DNA of 57,846 bases from Sutcliffiella deserti (GTDB lineage: Bacteria; Bacillota; Bacilli; Bacillales; Bacillaceae_I): the NCBI RefSeq assembly GCF_020037475.1, contig NZ_JAIQDB010000003.1:170919-228764 (forward strand). Direction: 5' to 3'. Below the pieces are notes generated by a model. It saw nothing but the letters and a program-made list of their open reading frames with translations, ran no database searches and was not told the origin of the DNA. Positions 24,052-33,416 of the stretch are shown piece after piece. Position 1 is the first letter of the stretch. Each line of letters starts with the position of its first letter. A program made the position numbers and the translations under genes.

Positions 24052-24990
24052 TCAAATACTCTCTATTAAATTTTTCCGTTCCGTAACAACTTCTGCAAGC
24101 TCTTTTCTTTTCTCACCGGCCTGACCCTTTAGTTTCGAGAGAATGTCATGGATCTGATACTGCTGCTGTCTGGTCTTATCCAGAGAATCTTGAATTCTTC
24201 CCTGGACCATCCAATCGACAATCAGACCATCAAAGAACAAGTCGGTAAACCTCAAAAGACCCGACATATCAACCTTAAGGTCTGCCTCTTCATTTACATC
24301 TAAAAGCTCTTTCTGAAAGCTTCTCATATAAGATTGGGCTTCGTGGGCATATTTTGTCGCTTCATCCATATGATCGTGCTTGACCATGGTAGAGAGCATT
24401 CCGCCGCCGAACATATCAAAAGTTCCCCAGCCTTCTGCCTTCTCTAGTGATGTAACAGCAGATAATAGTGCTTGATTAACACGATCTCCCGCAGTTACTG
24501 CTTCTTCCACTTCCATAATATGCGATTTTAAATCCCCTTCCTTCTCCATAAGTTCATCTAGCTGCTGACTGGAAGTGGACCCGCTTTCTTTAATATATTT
24601 TTCCTTTGCAGAGAAAAGCTTCTGATAGTCACTTTCCACATTTCCAAGCTCCTGAATCTTTTTATGAAGCTCATTCATGCTATCTAGAATTTCCAATTTT
24701 GAAACCCTTGCTTCCTCAAGCTTCAATTGAACGGCAGCCACTTCCCTTTTTTCTTTATCCAGCCTTTCATCTACCGCCCCTCGCAACGTCAAGAAGAATT
24801 TGGTAACACTGAACCCTTCTAATCTATCAACATCCTTCTGCTCGGATGAGAGTATATTCTCCAGGTTATAGATCTTTCTTTCCAGTTCCGCCAATTCGCT
24901 ATCATAGTCTTTCCACTGGTTTTCCCACTTCTGCTTTTTCCGCTTTTCGGCTTTTAATAAAATCAAGCCTTCGTTTATCTCTTTTATCAA
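24052..24990 (-). CDS. Coiled-coil protein of unknown function
   Basis: 312 aa from TTG, after GAGGGGG. Residues about 3-175 are almost continuous heptad-type coil (WKDYDSELAELERKIYNLE, LEEARVSKLEILDSMNEL). A glycine-rich break follows (GWGTFDMFGGGMLSTMVKHD), then an alpha-helical tail ending in another coil. The GWGT..D..GGG..ST..KH motif marks a recurrent Bacillus family without known function. Soluble; no enzyme motif. Confidence 0.75.
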   Translation of the reverse strand: MIKEINEGLILLKAEKRKKQKWENQWKDYDSELAELERKIYNLENILSSEQKDVDRLEGFSVTKFFLTLRGAVDERLDKEKREVAAVQLKLEEARVSKLEILDSMNELHKKIQELGNVESDYQKLFSAKEKYIKESGSTSSQQLDELMEKEGDLKSHIMEVEEAVTAGDRVNQALLSAVTSLEKAEGWGTFDMFGGGMLSTMVKHDHMDEATKYAHEAQSYMRSFQKELLDVNEEADLKVDMSGLLRFTDLFFDGLIVDWMVQGRIQDSLDKTRQQQYQIHDILSKLKGQAGEKRKELAEVVTERKNLIESI

Positions 24991-25088
24991 TTCGATTCCC
25001 CCTCATTTCTATTTAGTATGTATACGACAAGGAGTGGGAAAATGTTTCATTTATTATAAGACTTGTGGTGGCATCTCAAGTTGGTATC

Positions 25089-25232
25089 TTCATGTATCTG
25101 CTTCTGGTTTTCTGTTACATCATTTTGCTCCAACCTTGGCTTTCATGTACCTGTTTTTGATTTTCTGGTACATCATTTTGCGGTTACCTTGGATTTCATG
25201 TACCTGTTTCGCTCTTTCAGGTGCATTTTCAC
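25089..25232 (+). repeat. 53-bp repeat family, 2.7 units
   Basis: Units start at 25089, 25142 and 25195 (exact 53-base period). Each has TTCATGTA(C/T), 17 bases, (T/G)TACATCA, then 19 bases. The geometry is identical to the array at 57173-57846, although the linkers differ. Non-coding; lies between the coiled-coil gene and the aspA terminator. Confidence 0.8.
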
Positions 25233-25233
25233 A

Positions 25234-25260
25234 CAAAAAAAGCGGAGCTAAATCCGCTCC
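25234..25260 (-). terminator. Terminator of aspA
   Basis: Minus strand GAGCGGA-TTTAGC-TCCGCT followed by seven Ts, 14 bases past the aspA stop. Confidence 0.8.
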
Positions 25261-25273
25261 ACCCTTCTTCTAT

Positions 25274-26704
25274 CTATTCTCTATCAAACAATGCTGCGCC
25301 TGCAATACCAGGGTTCGTCATTTCATAAGGATCTAAAATCAAGTCAAGTTCTTCTTCTGTCAGTACATCATATCTCAGGCATAGCTCCCTGATTGGTTCT
25401 CCGTTTAGAATTGCTTCCCTAGCAATCCTTGATGCTACTTCATAACCGATATGCGGGTTGACCGCTGTAATGAGTCCAACACTTTTTTCCACATAATTCT
25501 TCATTCTTTCCTCATTTGCGCCGATACCTTTCACACAGTTTTCTGTGAAGGTGTCAAACGTATTATTCATAATGCTGATTGATTGAAGGAGATTGAAGAT
25601 CAGCACCGGCTCCATGACATTCAACTCAAGTTGCCCGGCTTCAGATGCAAGAGAGATTGTGTGGTCATTTCCTATCACCTGGAAGGACACCTGGTTAATG
25701 AGTTCTGGCATAACTGGATTAACTTTTCCAGGCATGATGGAGGAACCCGGCTGTCTTGCTGGAAGTGAAATCTCACCCAGGCCAGCCCTTGGTCCTGAAG
25801 CCATCAAACGCAGGTCATTTGCTATTTTTGACATATTAATCATGCAAATTTTCAGGTTGCTGGAAACTTCCGTGTACGCATCGGTGTTTTGTGTCGCATC
25901 CACAAGATGTTCTGCGCCCTTGAACGGCAGGCCGCTGATTTCTGCAAGATGTGGAACAACAAGCTCGATATACTTCGGAAATGCATTCAGCCCTGTTCCT
26001 ACAGCCGTTGCACCCATGTTCAATTCATAGAGATGTTCCCTAGACTGTTTAATACGTTTGATGTCTCTTGCAATAACGCGGCTATATGCTTCAAATTCCT
26101 GGCCGAGCCTGATTGGAACAGCATCCTGAAGATGGGTGCGCCCCATTTTTATAATATGACTGAATTCCTTCGCTTTTTCAACGAATGCCTCATGCATCCG
26201 TTCCATCGTCGGAATTAATTTTTCAAGCAAATTAAGAACAGCAATATGCATGGCAGCAGGAAAAGCGTCATTTGTCGACTGGGACATATTAACATGGCTG
26301 TTCGGACTGCAGTGAACATACGCCCCCTTTTCTTTTCCCATTAGCTCAAGCGCGCGGTTTGCCAGAATTTCATTAATGTTCATATTGAAGGATGTTCCCG
26401 CGCCTCCCTGGATCGGGTCGACGAGAACGTAGTCATGCCATTGTCCATCAATCATTTCATCTGCCGCTTTCATAATGGCTTCCCCAATGCCTGAATAAAG
26501 TCTACTGACCTCCACATTTGCCTTGGCAGCAGCCTTTTTCACCATGGCCATTGCCTTAATCAATTCCGGATGGATCTTGTAGCCTGTGATTGGAAAATTT
26601 TCTACCGCACGTAGCGTCTGAATTCCATAATAAGCATGTTCAGGTACTTCCTTTGAGCCAAGAAAGTCTCTTTCAATACGAGTGTTGTTCACTGTGACTG
26701 ACAT
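25274..26704 (-). CDS. aspA: Aspartate ammonia-lyase (aspartase)
   Basis: 476 aa, the usual aspartase length. It converts L-aspartate to fumarate and ammonia in the cytosol. The fumarase/aspartase signature GSSIMPGKVNPVMPE is present, with the flexible catalytic loop serine, and HVNMSQSTNDAFPAAMH, TGLNAFPKY and VDATQNTDAYTEVS upstream of it. The opening (RIERDFLGSKEVP) fits AspA/AnsB rather than fumarase C. AAGGAG precedes the ATG. Single gene with its own terminator; no asparaginase partner nearby. Confidence 0.95.
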   Translation of the reverse strand: MSVTVNNTRIERDFLGSKEVPEHAYYGIQTLRAVENFPITGYKIHPELIKAMAMVKKAAAKANVEVSRLYSGIGEAIMKAADEMIDGQWHDYVLVDPIQGGAGTSFNMNINEILANRALELMGKEKGAYVHCSPNSHVNMSQSTNDAFPAAMHIAVLNLLEKLIPTMERMHEAFVEKAKEFSHIIKMGRTHLQDAVPIRLGQEFEAYSRVIARDIKRIKQSREHLYELNMGATAVGTGLNAFPKYIELVVPHLAEISGLPFKGAEHLVDATQNTDAYTEVSSNLKICMINMSKIANDLRLMASGPRAGLGEISLPARQPGSSIMPGKVNPVMPELINQVSFQVIGNDHTISLASEAGQLELNVMEPVLIFNLLQSISIMNNTFDTFTENCVKGIGANEERMKNYVEKSVGLITAVNPHIGYEVASRIAREAILNGEPIRELCLRYDVLTEEELDLILDPYEMTNPGIAGAALFDRE

Positions 26705-26833
26705 TTAGTTGTATCTCCTTTAGAAAATATCTCTGTTATAGGATGTCTCTTTCATTATCAAGTATCCATTTTATAATAGCATGTCCTCTATAGCTTCACT
26801 AACCTAAAATGAAAAATAATTGGACTTTCTTTT

Positions 26834-26885
26834 GTACATCACTTTTTATGAAACTTACTTTTCATGTACCTGTTCCGGTCCTTAT
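26834..26885 (+). repeat. 53-bp repeat family, fragment
   Basis: GTACATCA at 26834 and TTCATGTAC at 26861 lie 27 bases apart, exactly as in the 57173 array and the 25089 copy. It is a single degraded junction. It flanks aspA on the other side from the 25089 copy. Confidence 0.55.
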
Positions 26886-26913
26886 TGTCTTCCAATTATT
26901 TGGAGCACAACAA

Positions 26914-26954
26914 TAAAAGGTTCCTCCTCTTAAAATAGAGAAGGAACCTTTTTA
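26914..26954 (-). terminator. Terminator of the metNPQ operon
   Basis: Minus strand AAAAGGTTCCTTCTCT then AGAGGAGGAACCTTTTAT, directly after the metQ stop. Confidence 0.8.
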
Positions 26955-26959
26955 TCATA

Positions 26960-27799
26960 TTAATCAAACGCGGGAATTGCTGTTTCATCATAGTTTTCTT
27001 CTAAAAACTCTCGTACTTCTTCGCTTGTCATCACTTCGGCAAGCTTTTGTATCGGCTCGGAATCCACATTATCTTCGCGTGCCACAAGTGTGATTGCAAA
27101 GTCGTTTTCATCACCTTCTGTTAGGAGGCCGTCACTTTTTGGAGTTAATCCAAGTGGCGCCGCATATGCCGGTGTCATCACTACTGCATCAGCGTCATCG
27201 TACATTCTCGCCAACATCAATAGGTCAACTTCTTCAAATTTATAGTTTTTGGGATTTTCAATAATATCCGCTTGCGTGTAGTAGACATCTTCTTTTTCTT
27301 TCAGCGTAATGACATCGTGCTGAGCAAGCAAAGAAAGGGAACGATCAATATTAGAAACATCATTGGCAATAGCAATTACAGAACCTTCAGGCAGCTCTTC
27401 CATTGATGCGAATTCTTTTGAATACACACCATAGTTTGCAAAATAGATTGGTGTAACTGGAACTAGGTTGGCATCATTGTTTCTGTTGAATTCCTCCATA
27501 TAAGGAACATGCTGAAAGAAGTTCGCATCCACTTCCTCTGCCGCAAGAGCTGTATTTGGCTGAACATTATCTCCTAAAACAACTATTTCAAGTGTGATGT
27601 TATCTTCAGCTAGCTTTGGTTTTACAAGTTCGAGAATTTCCGTCATTGGTGGAATTAATGAAGCAACCTTCAAGGTTACTTCTTCCTGCTCTTGAGTATT
27701 TGGTTCTGAAGCATTTTCCTGATTATTTTCTTCGTTTGTCTGACCGCAACCTGCTAAAACGATTATTAGTGCAGTCATAAGTAAAAGTAATTTCTTCAT
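26960..27799 (-). CDS. metQ: Methionine ABC transporter substrate-binding lipoprotein
   Basis: 279 aa NlpA/MetQ family. Signal peptide with lipobox VLAGC (residues about 14-18), an acidic Asn/Glu linker, then VKPKLAEDNITLEIVVLGDN, ALAAEEVDANFFQHVPYMEE and AIANDVSNIDRSLSLLAQHD, all MetQ landmarks. It captures methionine (or D-methionine or its sulfoxide) outside the membrane. AGGAGG precedes the ATG. Last gene of the operon; 54 bases after metP. Confidence 0.9.
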   Translation of the reverse strand: MKKLLLLMTALIIVLAGCGQTNEENNQENASEPNTQEQEEVTLKVASLIPPMTEILELVKPKLAEDNITLEIVVLGDNVQPNTALAAEEVDANFFQHVPYMEEFNRNNDANLVPVTPIYFANYGVYSKEFASMEELPEGSVIAIANDVSNIDRSLSLLAQHDVITLKEKEDVYYTQADIIENPKNYKFEEVDLLMLARMYDDADAVVMTPAYAAPLGLTPKSDGLLTEGDENDFAITLVAREDNVDSEPIQKLAEVMTSEEVREFLEENYDETAIPAFD

Positions 27800-27853
27800 A
27801 TGTGTTTTCCTCCTGTTGTTTTTCTTTTTAGGCTGCTAATTTTGCATTGTTTG

Positions 27854-28516
27854 TTACCGCTTATCAATAATCCTCGCCACAGTAGTCCCGGTAAATTGAA
27901 TCAGTTGCACAAAAATAATCATAATAATAATCATGTACATCATCAAGTCCGTTTTGAACTGCTGGTACCCGTACCGGATGGCAAAATCACCAATACCACC
28001 GCCACCAACGACCCCCATGATTGTTGAATAAGAGATGAAGCTAATAATTGATGTTGTCAAACCGAGGACAAGCCCCGATCGAGCCTCAACATAAATAAAT
28101 TTAAAGATAACTTCCTTCACAGAAGCCCCCATGGAAATGGCCGCTTCAATTACACCTCTTGGTACGTCCAGCAAAGACTGCTCGACCAACCTTGAGTAAT
28201 GTGCAATCGCGATAATCGCTAACGGAACGGTCGCCGCCGCTGTTCCAATAGCTGTCCCAACGACGAGTCGTGTAAATGGAATTAAAAAAACCACTAATAA
28301 TAAAAATGGAAACGAACGAATAATGTTCACCAACAAATTTAATGTTGAGAACGCCAACTGGTTCTCCAGCATATTGCCCTTTCTACAAAGAAAAAGCAGC
28401 GTTCCAACAGGCAATCCCAAGAGAACGGCAGCTATGATTGAAAAGCCGACCATCACAAAGGTTTCCCCAATAGACCGCCAAATTTCAGCTTCGTATTGAA
28501 CTAAAACTTCAAGCAT
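27854..28516 (-). CDS. metP: Methionine ABC transporter permease
   Basis: 220 aa MetI/MetP family with five membrane segments and the permease coupling motif around EAAISMGASVKEVIFKFI. The sequence VVGGGGIGDFAIRYGYQQ before the last helix is typical of MetI. Follows metN with only three bases between stop and start, so cotranscribed. Confidence 0.9.
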   Translation of the reverse strand: MLEVLVQYEAEIWRSIGETFVMVGFSIIAAVLLGLPVGTLLFLCRKGNMLENQLAFSTLNLLVNIIRSFPFLLLVVFLIPFTRLVVGTAIGTAAATVPLAIIAIAHYSRLVEQSLLDVPRGVIEAAISMGASVKEVIFKFIYVEARSGLVLGLTTSIISFISYSTIMGVVGGGGIGDFAIRYGYQQFKTDLMMYMIIIMIIFVQLIQFTGTTVARIIDKR

Positions 28517-28519
28517 CTA

Positions 28520-29254
28520 TTACACATCCTTTGTGAGCTGTTCTATAAAGTAATTCGGACTGTCATCTCTTGCCTGAATTCCTTTTGGCTTCGTGACCAC
28601 CGTATCATATATCTCACCGTCTGCCATCACCGTCACGCGATTGCAGATGCTCTTAATCACGTCCATCTCATGGCTAACAATGACAATCGTTACTCCCAGG
28701 CTTTTATTGATCTCTTCTAAAACGCCCAATATATCGGATGTAGTGTTTGGATCTAGAGATGAAGTTGGTTCATCGCATAGCAATACCTGAGGCTTATTCG
28801 CCAATGCTCTGGCAATTGCTACCCGCTGTTTCTGCCCTCCGCTCAACTGTGCAGGGTACTTTTTCACAAAACTCTCTAACCCTACAAAACGAAGGCACTC
28901 CAACACACGTTCCCGGCGTTTCCCCTTTGGAAAATTCGCCAAATCCAACGACACGACAACATTCTCATACACCGTTTTATTGGCCACTAGATTAAAATGC
29001 TGAAAAATCATTCCTATCGATTTCCTTGCTTCCCGAAGCTTCCGGCTATTCATCGTCGTCAAGTTTTGCCCATTCATCTCGACTTCCCCTTTATCAGGGG
29101 TTTCTAGCAAGTTCATCAGCCGCAGCAAGGTGGATTTCCCCGCTCCACTGGCTCCAATAATTCCGTGAATCTCGCCATTATGTATAGTCAGGGACACCGA
29201 TTTAATGGCCTGAAACTGGGAAAAGCTTTTCGTAACAGCATGTAACGTAAGCAC
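28520..29254 (-). CDS. metN: Methionine ABC transporter ATPase, short form lacking the NIL domain
   Basis: 244 aa from GTG. Walker A GASGAGKST, Q-loop FQHFNLV, signature LSGGQKQR, Walker B LLCDEPTSSLD, switch His in VSHEMDV. Usual MetN is about 340 aa and carries a C-terminal ligand-binding NIL/ACT domain for transinhibition; this one stops right after the ATPase core (ends IEQLTKDV). First gene of metN-metP-metQ. The short leader from its promoter leaves no room for a SAM riboswitch, so both usual methionine controls appear absent. Confidence 0.85.
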   Translation of the reverse strand: MLTLHAVTKSFSQFQAIKSVSLTIHNGEIHGIIGASGAGKSTLLRLMNLLETPDKGEVEMNGQNLTTMNSRKLREARKSIGMIFQHFNLVANKTVYENVVVSLDLANFPKGKRRERVLECLRFVGLESFVKKYPAQLSGGQKQRVAIARALANKPQVLLCDEPTSSLDPNTTSDILGVLEEINKSLGVTIVIVSHEMDVIKSICNRVTVMADGEIYDTVVTKPKGIQARDDSPNYFIEQLTKDV

Positions 29255-29301
29255 ACAAAAAACCCCATTCTTATGTGAAAGGTAACTATCTGACGCATAC
29301 C

Positions 29302-29330
29302 ATTATAGCCTAATCCACTAAAGATGTCAG
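29302..29330 (-). promoter_or_regulatory. Sigma-A promoter of metNPQ
   Basis: CTGACA (29325-29330), 17-base spacer, perfect TATAAT (29302-29307). Transcription would start about 40 bases before the metN GTG. Confidence 0.7.
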
Positions 29331-29523
29331 GTTAACCGTTCTTCTCTCTATTAAATCTGATTTTTGTAGTAAAAAACTCCAGAATCTTCCCACCACTTCC
29401 CCAAGGCTTAAGGTGGTTTACCGCCCCCCGCTCCCAAAAACTTACACAACCTTTACAATGGATTAATATTCCACAGGTATAATTTACCCTGTCAGCATTT
29501 TAGGATATTACGGGGGGTTCACC

Positions 29524-31239
29524 TTGAAAAACACAGATAAAATACAAACAAAGTTGAAAATGAGGTATCAACAGGCTTTTCAAAAAATGAACTTGGGCAC
29601 ACGTTTATTTATTCTCGTTGTTTCGTTGTTAATTGGATCCACACTATCGGTGGGGATCACTTCCTATTTGAAGGCAAAAGAAATGACAATGGAGACGATA
29701 AAAAATCGAATAGTCAGAGAAGCTGAACTTATGGGGCATCTTGCGGAAAATCTTAAATTTCTCTATATCAGTCAAGATGACTATTTCATGCAGCAGCTTC
29801 AGATTAATATTAGGAATCAACAGGACAAGCTGGAGAAAGACGGAATTCTTTCTGAATTTTTCTACTTAACTGACGAGCAAGTCATCCCTTTTGAAGTAAG
29901 TAAGGGTAAGCTACCCGAATTATCAGAATCACTCATTTCCCAGATGAATGGTAGCGACAGCGGTCTTTTACATAAAAAATTAGATGGAAAGGACTATACA
30001 ATTACTTTTAGACCAATGACGGAAATTGATGGTACCTATGCAATCATCATCCCAACAGAAACCTATATGGGCCCAGTGACTGAAATGGCTCATTTTACCC
30101 TAGTCGTGATTGTTATTAGTCTTATTATCTTAACGCTGTTAATGATTGTATTCGTCAGAACATTAACTAGACCCTTATCCTTGCTTAGGGAAACAATGAA
30201 GCAGGTTAGGGAAGGAAAACTGGAACGAGCCGCTGATATAAATACATCAGTACCGGAGATTCTTTCATTACATAAGAGTTACAATGCTATGATTGATCAA
30301 ATGAGAAGTATGCTGCAGGAACTTAAAAGTACAACGGTAGAGCTTTCGAGAACCGGTGGAAACCTTCAATCCTCATCGGAAGATGCCCTTGCTTCAAGTC
30401 AGCAGCTTGTCGCGGCTATTCATATGGTAAAGCATGGTGCAGAACAAACTGCAAGCAGTTCAGAGGACAGTGTGAACAGTTTCAGGGATATGAAGAATAA
30501 AATTGAAGAGGCAATGGATAACATGAACGTTGTACTAAACAGTTCTAAAACAATGAACAAATCGGCTAAGGGTGGTGAATATACGATGAAGGAATTAATC
30601 AGTTCCATTCACACCTTTGAAAAAGATTTTGACAAATTTAATAGCACAATCAAACATGTAAAGAACTATGCATCCTCTATCTCTAATCTCGTCGGACTTA
30701 TTCAAGGCGTGTCCGGGCAGACAAAACTTTTAGCATTGAATGCCACCATTGAAGCAGCAAGAGCTGGAGATGCTGGAAAAGGTTTTACTGTAGTGGCTAA
30801 GGAAATCAGAAAGCTTGCTGACCAGTCCTCACATGCAGCAGAGGAAATCACACAGTCCATCATTCACATGGAAGAAGTAACAGTAAATGCAACCGAAGAG
30901 TTTGACGAAATGTTAATAAAAATGAAAACTAACTTAAACCTGGCGAATTCATCAAAGCTCACTTTTGATGAGCTGATGAAGGAAATTGGGGGCGTAAATG
31001 AAAATATGAAGGACATGCAAGGAAAACTAAAAGAATTAGAATATATTTTACCTGAACTTGAACATTCAGCTGACGGACTTTTATCCTTGTCCCAGGAAAC
31101 CTCTGCTAGCTCTGATGAAATGTTTGCTGCTAGTGAAAATCAAAATGAGCTGCTAGAAGGAAATCATCATATTGGAAAACAGCTGAATGAATTATCACAA
31201 TCTCTCTCGGCTATTACCTCTAGGTTTAACTTGCGATAA
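29524..31239 (+). CDS. Methyl-accepting chemotaxis protein
   Basis: 571 aa from TTG, after a run of Gs. A membrane helix near 28-48, an extracellular sensor of about 140 residues (Cache-like by size), a second helix near 190-212, HAMP (about 213-265, [20 protein letters not shown]), then the signalling domain with hairpin tip [20 protein letters not shown]. The sensor region is single-Cache-sized; no ligand can be guessed. Monocistronic, divergent from metNPQ. Confidence 0.92.
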   Translation: MKNTDKIQTKLKMRYQQAFQKMNLGTRLFILVVSLLIGSTLSVGITSYLKAKEMTMETIKNRIVREAELMGHLAENLKFLYISQDDYFMQQLQINIRNQQDKLEKDGILSEFFYLTDEQVIPFEVSKGKLPELSESLISQMNGSDSGLLHKKLDGKDYTITFRPMTEIDGTYAIIIPTETYMGPVTEMAHFTLVVIVISLIILTLLMIVFVRTLTRPLSLLRETMKQVREGKLERAADINTSVPEILSLHKSYNAMIDQMRSMLQELKSTTVELSRTGGNLQSSSEDALASSQQLVAAIHMVKHGAEQTASSSEDSVNSFRDMKNKIEEAMDNMNVVLNSSKTMNKSAKGGEYTMKELISSIHTFEKDFDKFNSTIKHVKNYASSISNLVGLIQGVSGQTKLLALNATIEAARAGDAGKGFTVVAKEIRKLADQSSHAAEEITQSIIHMEEVTVNATEEFDEMLIKMKTNLNLANSSKLTFDELMKEIGGVNENMKDMQGKLKELEYILPELEHSADGLLSLSQETSASSDEMFAASENQNELLEGNHHIGKQLNELSQSLSAITSRFNLR

Positions 31240-31276
31240 ATTATTGGAAGCTATCTTCACTCCAATCCAAATGTTG

Positions 31277-31328
31277 AAAACGGTTCATCCGCCTCCATTT
31301 TGGAGCCAGATGAACCGTTTTGATTTTT
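31277..31328 (+). terminator. Terminator of the chemoreceptor gene
   Basis: AAAACGGTTCATC ... GATGAACCGTTTT followed by GATTTTT; long GC-rich stem. Confidence 0.8.
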
Positions 31329-31342
31329 AAGGAGAACCCTCT

Positions 31343-31906
31343 TTATACTACTTTCTCTTTCAACTTCCCTACAATGCTACCTGAAACTATGTTCCATAAA
31401 GCAGGATCATTTACGTAGGATTCCTTCAGTTGTTTAAAAACTGCAGATTGTTTTTCTTTGAAGTCAGGTGCATCCGCAGGTGGCAGGGAGGATTTAATCT
31501 GATCCACCAACTCCTGGACCGCAGCTGCTCTTGGTCCCCAGACAGCCAGTTCTTCTCCTTCCTGATTGATAAAAATAAATATTGGAATAGAACGGGCTGT
31601 ACCATTTGTTAAGTACTGATCCATTAGCTCTAGATTCTGGTCGCGAAGGATAAAACGAACATCCATCTGGGAAGATTCAGCAATTTTCATAAGGATGGGA
31701 AGATTTAAAAGTGCATCACCGCACCAGTCCTCCGTTAGTACAATTACTTTAAGCTTCCGACCGATCAGCTTTTCGAGCACGGAGGCTTCTTCCTTATCTA
31801 AGGAAAAACCAGCAAAAATAGATTCCATTTCTTCTTTGTTAACTGTCATCCCTTTTTTGTACTCTTCATATGTTAGTCCTTTTGCAAACCACTCATTTAA
31901 ATTCAT
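31343..31906 (-). CDS. Thioredoxin-like protein, single active-site cysteine
   Basis: 187 aa from the ATG six bases after GAGGTG. Thioredoxin fold from about residue 55: KVIVLTEDWCGDALLNLP, then RDQNLELMDQYLTNGTARSIP with the cis-proline, FIFINQEGEELAVWGPR. The usual CxxC is WCGDA, so only one cysteine remains. A disulfide reductase of the normal kind is unlikely; thiol peroxidase-like, glutaredoxin-like or bacillithiol-linked roles are possible. Short N-terminal helical extension. Convergent with the chemoreceptor. Confidence 0.8.
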   Translation of the reverse strand: MNLNEWFAKGLTYEEYKKGMTVNKEEMESIFAGFSLDKEEASVLEKLIGRKLKVIVLTEDWCGDALLNLPILMKIAESSQMDVRFILRDQNLELMDQYLTNGTARSIPIFIFINQEGEELAVWGPRAAAVQELVDQIKSSLPPADAPDFKEKQSAVFKQLKESYVNDPALWNIVSGSIVGKLKEKVV

Positions 31907-31967
31907 TTCCAGCACCTCACATTCATTAGTAATTCTAAACTATCAGAAATAGGATTATGACTGCCAG

Positions 31968-32190
31968 TTAAATGCCTCGGGAAGATTTCCTCCCAAAAAA
32001 CGGTTTCCTCGTCACCAGTAAGAAAGGAGCGAGAAGGACCATTTCCCATGGTTCACGACAAGGAATTCTAATTTCTCTTTTACTTATAAACGCCAGATAA
32101 TCTGCAATCTTCTTGATTTCATCTGCTTGATGGATGGCGATGATGACAATCTTTTCTCCGCGCTACATCCATGCTATCAGCGCATTTCTC
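31968..32190 (-). pseudogene. Fragment of an ABC-transporter ATPase gene
   Basis: The minus strand encodes SMDVARR, then after a shift GEKIVIIAIHQADEIKKIA and DYLAFISKRE. This matches the stretch after Walker B of ATP-binding proteins, where an H-loop histidine is followed by E-I-x-K-x-A-D. The 5' part with Walker A is missing, and the tail (REPWEMVLLAPFLLV) runs to TAA. A truncated remnant only. Confidence 0.6.
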
Positions 32191-32288
32191 AACTTTACTT
32201 ATAATACCTAATATATTTAAACCAAAAAAATAATAAATTTCCAATCTATGTTAATAATAAAAAATGACTGAAATTTGGAGGGGAAATT

Positions 32289-33296
32289 ATGAGGGATGTA
32301 AAGCTATCCACGTCAGAAATCGCTCATCTTTGGGGGACCTATATTAACGATAGTATGGCAAACTGTGTGCTCCAATATTTTTTAAAAAATGTAGATGATA
32401 ATGATACCAAAGGTTTATTACAGTTTGCTCTGAAGACCTCTCAAGATGGTCTCCTTTTTTTAATCGATCTATTTGAAAAAGAAAAGTTTCCGTTACCTGT
32501 GGGTTTTCATAAACAGGATGTTAATAAAGAGGCTTCAAGATTGTTTACTGATGAATTTTATCTTTATTACCTTAAAAACATGGCCTTTATTGGAGGAAGT
32601 GGATACAGCTTAGCTCTTGGGACCTCTGCTCGCAAAGATGTACGTAACTTCTTTCTCCAAGCCATTCAAAGTTCTTCCCAACTTTATGACAAAACTGCTG
32701 ATGTTTTATTAGAAAAAGGGCTTTTTATGAGACCAGCACAAATCAATATACCAACCAAGGTAGATTTTGTTACGAAACAAAGTTTTCTTACAGGCTGGTT
32801 TGGATCAAGAAGACCTTTAACTTCAGTTGAGATTATGAACTTATCTTTTAACATTGAGCGTAACGAGCTAGGGCGTTCTTTATTAACTGGATTTCAGCAG
32901 GTTGCTCGGTCCAAGGAGGTAAAAGAATTTTTATCAAAAGGAGTTCAAATAGCTTCAAAACATGTTGAGATATTTGGTTCTATACTAAGCCAATCAGGTT
33001 TACCAGCTCCGATGGTTTGGAACACAGTTGCTACTGAATCCACGGATTTTACCTTTTCTGATAAGTTAATCATGTTCCATTCCGCTGCCTTGACTGCCGC
33101 AAGCACAAGTCATTATGGAACTAGCCTTGGAACAAGTCCTAGGCGCGATATAGGTTTACATTATTCAAGATTGTTGATGGAAGCCTTAAAATATGGTGAA
33201 GATGGAGCCAAAATCATGATTAACAACGGATGGCTAGAACAGCCACCTACTGCAACAGATCGCGAGGCATTAAAGAATAAGAGTTTGAAGAGTTAG
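32289..33296 (+). CDS. DUF3231 family protein (third of three)
   Basis: 335 aa; GGAGGGG precedes the ATG. Two all-alpha repeats, LSTSEIAHLWGTYINDSM and RPLTSVEIMNLSFNIERN, with DFTFSDKLIMFHSAALTA, TSPRRDIGLHYSRLL and NNGWLEQPPTATDRE. Closer to the copy at 10967 than to that at 13118 (shared QVA, TFSDKL and W-L-EQPP phrases). Stands alone between a decayed ABC gene and the S9 peptidase. Probably a spore- or stress-associated protein by family reputation only. Confidence 0.88.
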   Translation: MRDVKLSTSEIAHLWGTYINDSMANCVLQYFLKNVDDNDTKGLLQFALKTSQDGLLFLIDLFEKEKFPLPVGFHKQDVNKEASRLFTDEFYLYYLKNMAFIGGSGYSLALGTSARKDVRNFFLQAIQSSSQLYDKTADVLLEKGLFMRPAQINIPTKVDFVTKQSFLTGWFGSRRPLTSVEIMNLSFNIERNELGRSLLTGFQQVARSKEVKEFLSKGVQIASKHVEIFGSILSQSGLPAPMVWNTVATESTDFTFSDKLIMFHSAALTAASTSHYGTSLGTSPRRDIGLHYSRLLMEALKYGEDGAKIMINNGWLEQPPTATDREALKNKSLKS

Positions 33297-33416
33297 ATTG
33301 TGAAATAGAATGAACTATTCGCCTTTTGCTTGAGGATCCATCTAATGTACCCCAAAAAAGTAGGGCTGTTCCAAAGGTTATCCTGAGGAAACAGACCTAC
33401 TATACTATCTTGCTCT

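Noticed and set aside
27800..28027. Plus-strand frames inside metP/metQ
   Set aside because: Antisense shadows of strongly supported transporter genes.
29255..29330. SAM riboswitch upstream of metNPQ
   Set aside because: Only about 40 bases lie between the predicted transcription start and metN, too short for a riboswitch, and no terminator hairpin is present.
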